Source of the DNA: Methanobacterium sp.
Lineage (GTDB): Archaea; Methanobacteriota; Methanobacteria; Methanobacteriales; Methanobacteriaceae
Assembly: GCA_015661405.1 (NCBI GenBank)
Contig: JACWMK010000045.1
Coordinates: 1-17,100 of the forward strand
Direction of reading: 5' to 3'
DNA: 17,100 nucleotides
The position numbers and the translations under genes were made by a program. Below, piece by piece: positions 14,393 through 17,100 of this stretch. Within the stretch, counting starts at the first letter, position 1. Each line of letters starts with the position of its first letter. Under the pieces are notes generated by a model. The model saw only the letters and a program-made list of their open reading frames with translations, searched no databases and was not told where the DNA came from.

Positions 14393-14529
14393 AAAAATAG
14401 TTAAAATTTGAAAATATGTTTAAGATAATAAATATTTATTATAATATTTTTTTTTAATTCAAAAATTATGATTATTCTTATATATTGATTTACAAATGCT
14501 AAAGACTCACCTAGAGGAAGAATAAATAT

Positions 14530-16002
14530 ATGAATACTGTTCAAAGAATCGCAAAGAACACTGGAATTCTATTCTCAGCACAGATTATAGCTTGCATTTT
14601 AGGCTTTTTTTACTCAATATACATGGCACGTTATTTAGGACCTGTTGGTTTTGGAGTATTATCCTTTGCAATTGCCTTGATTTTAATTTTCGGAGTATTA
14701 GGAGATTTAGGATTGAGTACTCTGCTTACAAGAGAATTATCCAAAGATAAATCATTAGAAAAAAAGTTCATAGGAAATTTCTTACCCATTAAAATTATTT
14801 TATCAATTTTAACTTATTCTTTATTAGTATTATTTGTAAATTTATTGGGATATTCCCATCAAACATTAAATATTGTTTATATTATCGGTTTATCAATGGT
14901 TGCTAATGGGTTTTCTCAATTATTTTATGGATTATTTCAATCATATGAAAAAATGGAATATCAATCTATTACTTTGCTAATTAATAATATGTTAATATTT
15001 CTAGGAGTTATTTATGGAATATCTCATGGTTTTAATGTTTCCTGGTTTGCATTTATTTACTTCATTGCCAGTTTGGCAGTGCTAATCTTTAGTTTAACCA
15101 TTTTCATCTGGAAATATGATTCTTTTAACTTAGAGTTTCATTTTAGCTATTGGAAAAAATCATTAATTTTAGCGTTACCACTTTCAATTCTTTTAATTTT
15201 TTCAGTAATAGCTTCTAGAGTAGATACTATACTTCTAGAATTATTAAAAGGAAGCACAGCAGTGGGGTATTATAGTGCATCTTATAGGATTCTTGATTCT
15301 TTAATGTACATTCCTACACTTTATACTGGAGCAATTTTCCCAGTTTTATCTAACTTTCATGTTTCATCAAAAGAGTCATTGATAATCTTGTATGAAAAGT
15401 CTTTTAAATATTTGTTTATAATTAGTTTACCAATAGCTGCAGCGATTACTATTCTGGCTCAACATATAATTTTGATTCTTTATCAAAATTCATATTACCA
15501 ATCTATATTATGCCTTCAAATTCTTATATGGAGTATTCCCTTCCTTTTTTTAATGTCTATGTTCGGAACAATGTTTGTGTCTATAAAAAAAGCTTATATA
15601 ATGGTTAAAATTACTTTATTTAGTATGATATTCAACATTACTTTGAATTTAATATTTATACCCACTTATAGTTATATAGGGGCCGCTATATTAACCGTAC
15701 TTACTGGAATACTTGGATGTTTAATCTCTTTTTATTATCTTTCACAATTCATATATGAAATTCGAATTAAAAGAATTGTCTTAAAACCAATATTATCTAC
15801 AATAATCGTGAGCCTTTTACTGCTTTTGGTTCACATAAATTTTTTTCTATTAATCGTAATAGCTACAATTTTATATTTAGGGCTCATAATGGTCTTCAAA
15901 ACATTTACTAAAGATGATTATGATATATTTATAAAATTAGTTCCAAATTTTATTAAGATCTATTTAATAAAAATGTATAATTTTTATATTTTAATTTTTT
16001 AA
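14530..16002 (+). CDS. Wzx-like polysaccharide flippase (MOP superfamily)
   Basis: This 490-aa protein should move lipid-linked oligosaccharides across the cytoplasmic membrane. It has 12-14 membrane helices and the family signature Ala-Arg-Tyr-Leu-Gly-Pro-Val-Gly-Phe-Gly-Val-Leu-Ser-Phe-Ala (33-47), then Gly-Asp-Leu-Gly-Leu-Ser-Thr-Leu-Leu-Thr-Arg-Glu-Leu (58-70). The mid-protein Ser-Arg-Val-Asp-Thr-Ile-Leu-Leu region (about 228-236) followed by Gly-Tyr-Tyr-Ser-Ala-Ser-Tyr-Arg is the start of the second half. Length is normal. The ATG at 14530 has GAGG 12 bases upstream. With the GT2 enzyme and the possible polymerase it suggests surface glycan assembly, although it is transcribed alone. A Lys-rich end and very high A+T match the neighbouring genes. 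Confidence 0.92.
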   Translation: MNTVQRIAKNTGILFSAQIIACILGFFYSIYMARYLGPVGFGVLSFAIALILIFGVLGDLGLSTLLTRELSKDKSLEKKFIGNFLPIKIILSILTYSLLVLFVNLLGYSHQTLNIVYIIGLSMVANGFSQLFYGLFQSYEKMEYQSITLLINNMLIFLGVIYGISHGFNVSWFAFIYFIASLAVLIFSLTIFIWKYDSFNLEFHFSYWKKSLILALPLSILLIFSVIASRVDTILLELLKGSTAVGYYSASYRILDSLMYIPTLYTGAIFPVLSNFHVSSKESLIILYEKSFKYLFIISLPIAAAITILAQHIILILYQNSYYQSILCLQILIWSIPFLFLMSMFGTMFVSIKKAYIMVKITLFSMIFNITLNLIFIPTYSYIGAAILTVLTGILGCLISFYYLSQFIYEIRIKRIVLKPILSTIIVSLLLLLVHINFFLLIVIATILYLGLIMVFKTFTKDDYDIFIKLVPNFIKIYLIKMYNFYILIF

Positions 16003-16019
16003 TTATTAGAAAAAAATTA

Positions 16020-17100
16020 AAATAAAATATAGAGAATTTCTATAAACCCTTTTGATTTTTTTTGATTTTAACTTTTGGTTTATGTTTTCTTAGTAAATGA
16101 GGGTTTAAATGTTAAATACTTATATCTAAATATTATTGGTTTGATAGGAGTATTATGAAGTCTTTTAGTGATTATTTCATGAATAAAGAGTATGCTCGTG
16201 TGGAACGGCTTGGTGATAAGTTGACTGAGATTGATCCTCTTATTAATTGGGAATTTTTTAGACCAACTATTAGGGAAATGTACGATAATCACACTGAGCG
16301 TGGTGGTAGGCCTAATAATGATGAAGTTGTCATGTTTAAGATGTTAGTTTTACAATCGTGATATGGTTTATCATATCCTGAGCTTGAAAGACAAGCTACT
16401 GACCGTATATCGTTTAGAAAATTTCTAGGTTTCCCAGTAAATATTCCAGACCGTTCCACGGTCTGGGCTTTCAGAGAACGTTTAATCGATACGGGTAAAG
16501 ATGAAAGAATATGGGAAGAACTACAAAGACAGATAGATGCCAAGGAATTGAAGATTAAAGAAGGTGTTATTCAAAATGCCACGTTCATAACTGCAGAACC
16601 AGGTCACCAAAGGGTTAATGAACCACGCGGACCCGAAGCCAAAACCAGACGAAACAAAGAAGGCGAATGGGCCAAAAAAGGTGGTAAATCCCATTACGGG
16701 TATAAATTACACAGTAAAATGGATATTGATTATGATAATAAGGGAAATAGAAACCACCCCTGCTCAGTTCATGATAGTCAAATTGACCTCAGTAAACCTG
16801 GAGAAGTTACCTATCGAGACAGCGGATACTTTGGAGCATCTTGCAAAGGTTTTAACGCTACAATGAATCGCGCGACACGTAGTCATCCGCTAAGTATTAG
16901 AAAAAAATTGCAAAACAAACGTATAACCCGTAAAAGAGCACCAGGTGAACGACTGTATGCTGTAATCAAAAATATTTTCAAGTCTGGACATGTTAAAGTC
17001 ACCAAGACTCTTAGAACACATACTAAAAATATCTTCACCTGTTTCTGTTACAACCTCCTGCAACTAAACACTCTCAAACAATAATAATACAACCTAGCGA
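16020..17100 (+). mobile_element. IS5-like insertion sequence, right end outside the window
   Basis: The transposase pseudogene with its flanks forms an insertion sequence that begins somewhere in 16003-16154 and continues past the end of the window. A near-palindromic stretch, ATAGAGAATTTCTAT (16029-16043), and the sequence just after it may be the left terminal repeat, but the right end needed to confirm it is not present. The exact boundaries and target duplication therefore cannot be given. Confidence 0.6.
16155..17084 (+). pseudogene. IS5-type transposase gene, inactivated
   Basis: The 310-codon frame from ATG 16155 (AGGAG ribosome-binding site at 16146-16150) is an IS5-like DDE transposase. 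The N-terminal domain (Arg-Gly-Gly-Arg-Pro-Asn-Asn-Asp-Glu-Val) is followed by Leu-Gln-Ser, then TGA at 16359-16361 where the family has Trp, then Tyr-Gly-Leu-Ser-Tyr-Pro-Glu-Leu-Glu in the same frame. The first catalytic Asp is replaced in Val-Ile-Gln-Asn-Ala-Thr. The later Asp (Tyr-Arg-Asp-Ser-Gly-Tyr-Phe-Gly) and Glu (Pro-Gly-Glu-Arg-Leu-Tyr-Ala) remain. Two compensating frame changes occur near 16735 and 16763: the alternate frame reads Ile-Arg-Glu-Ile-Glu-Thr-Thr-Pro-Ala between them. The gene is dead, though still easily recognised. Its second half is less AT-rich than its neighbours, as expected of a mobile element. Confidence 0.9.

Larger units (their letters stand above)
14105..14529. 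other. Divergent promoter region of the TPR-CPBP and flippase genes
   Basis: This 425-base non-coding stretch must carry both promoters. On the minus strand TTTATAAA around 14160-14167 fits a TATA box for the TPR-CPBP gene. On the plus strand CTTATATA at 14478-14485 fits one for the flippase, and GAGG at 14514-14517 is its Shine-Dalgarno. Two inverted repeats lie between them: TAAACAC/GTGTTTA (14257-14282) and a 14-bp pair (14322-14392). No coding sequence is seen. Confidence 0.45.

Noticed and set aside
16359..16361. TGA in the transposase as selenocysteine or recoded Trp
   Set aside because: The family has Trp here, one base away from TGA. The gene has other lesions, and no SECIS-like structure was noted. 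Recoding of TGA would be unusual in this lineage.
16289..16543. Minus-strand ORF in the transposase
   Set aside because: It is antisense to conserved transposase motifs and is open by chance.
1..17100. CRISPR array, tRNA or rRNA genes
   Set aside because: No regularly spaced repeats, cloverleaf arms with CCA-proximal pairing or conserved rRNA segments were seen on either strand.

Overview
The window looks like the chromosome of a very AT-rich, host-associated methanogenic archaeon of the Methanobacteriales, most likely Methanosphaera or Methanobrevibacter. The reasons are a membrane-anchored archaeal-type LonB protease with transmembrane helices inserted in its AAA+ module, GGTGA-type Shine-Dalgarno sequences, T-tract terminators, TATA-like promoters, Asn-rich surface proteins and an IS5-like transposase. 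This placement comes from sequence character, not from a database match.

Layout. Positions 1-1410 hold the tail of a Lys/Asn-rich protein, a two-gene unit (an acidic 115-aa protein and a 75-aa SHOCT-domain protein) and a small minus-strand protein of unknown function. Positions 1795-4677 hold an AHSA1/SRPBCC-fold protein, a broken M28 aminopeptidase gene, a membrane-anchored PsbP-like surface protein and a flavoprotein of the NADPH-dependent FMN reductase / iron-sulfur flavoprotein type. LonB (4975-6879) is the one clear core gene. Positions 7284-9474 hold a TetR regulator gene with two in-frame stops, an intact SAM-dependent methyltransferase and a heavily damaged TauE/SafE permease gene.

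From 9461 to 16002 most genes are membrane or envelope genes: a polytopic membrane protein (possibly a polysaccharide polymerase), a two-helix small protein, a frameshifted small membrane protein, a GT2 glycosyltransferase, a TPR-plus-CPBP membrane protein with a small membrane ORF behind it, and a Wzx-like flippase. The glycosyltransferase, flippase and possible polymerase would fit assembly and export of a surface glycan, but they are separate transcription units on both strands. The right end is an inactivated IS5-type insertion sequence.

Two themes stand out. First, gene decay is dense: five broken genes (M28 peptidase, TetR, TauE, a small membrane protein, the transposase) lie among intact ones. 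Second, the TPR-CPBP protein keeps the fold motifs of an intramembrane protease, but its catalytic Glu and both His are replaced by Gln, Asn and Gln. Its translation start also sits beside a (TC)8 dinucleotide repeat. This is the best candidate here for something unusual: a non-catalytic, possibly phase-variable membrane protein. No tRNA, rRNA or CRISPR array was seen.
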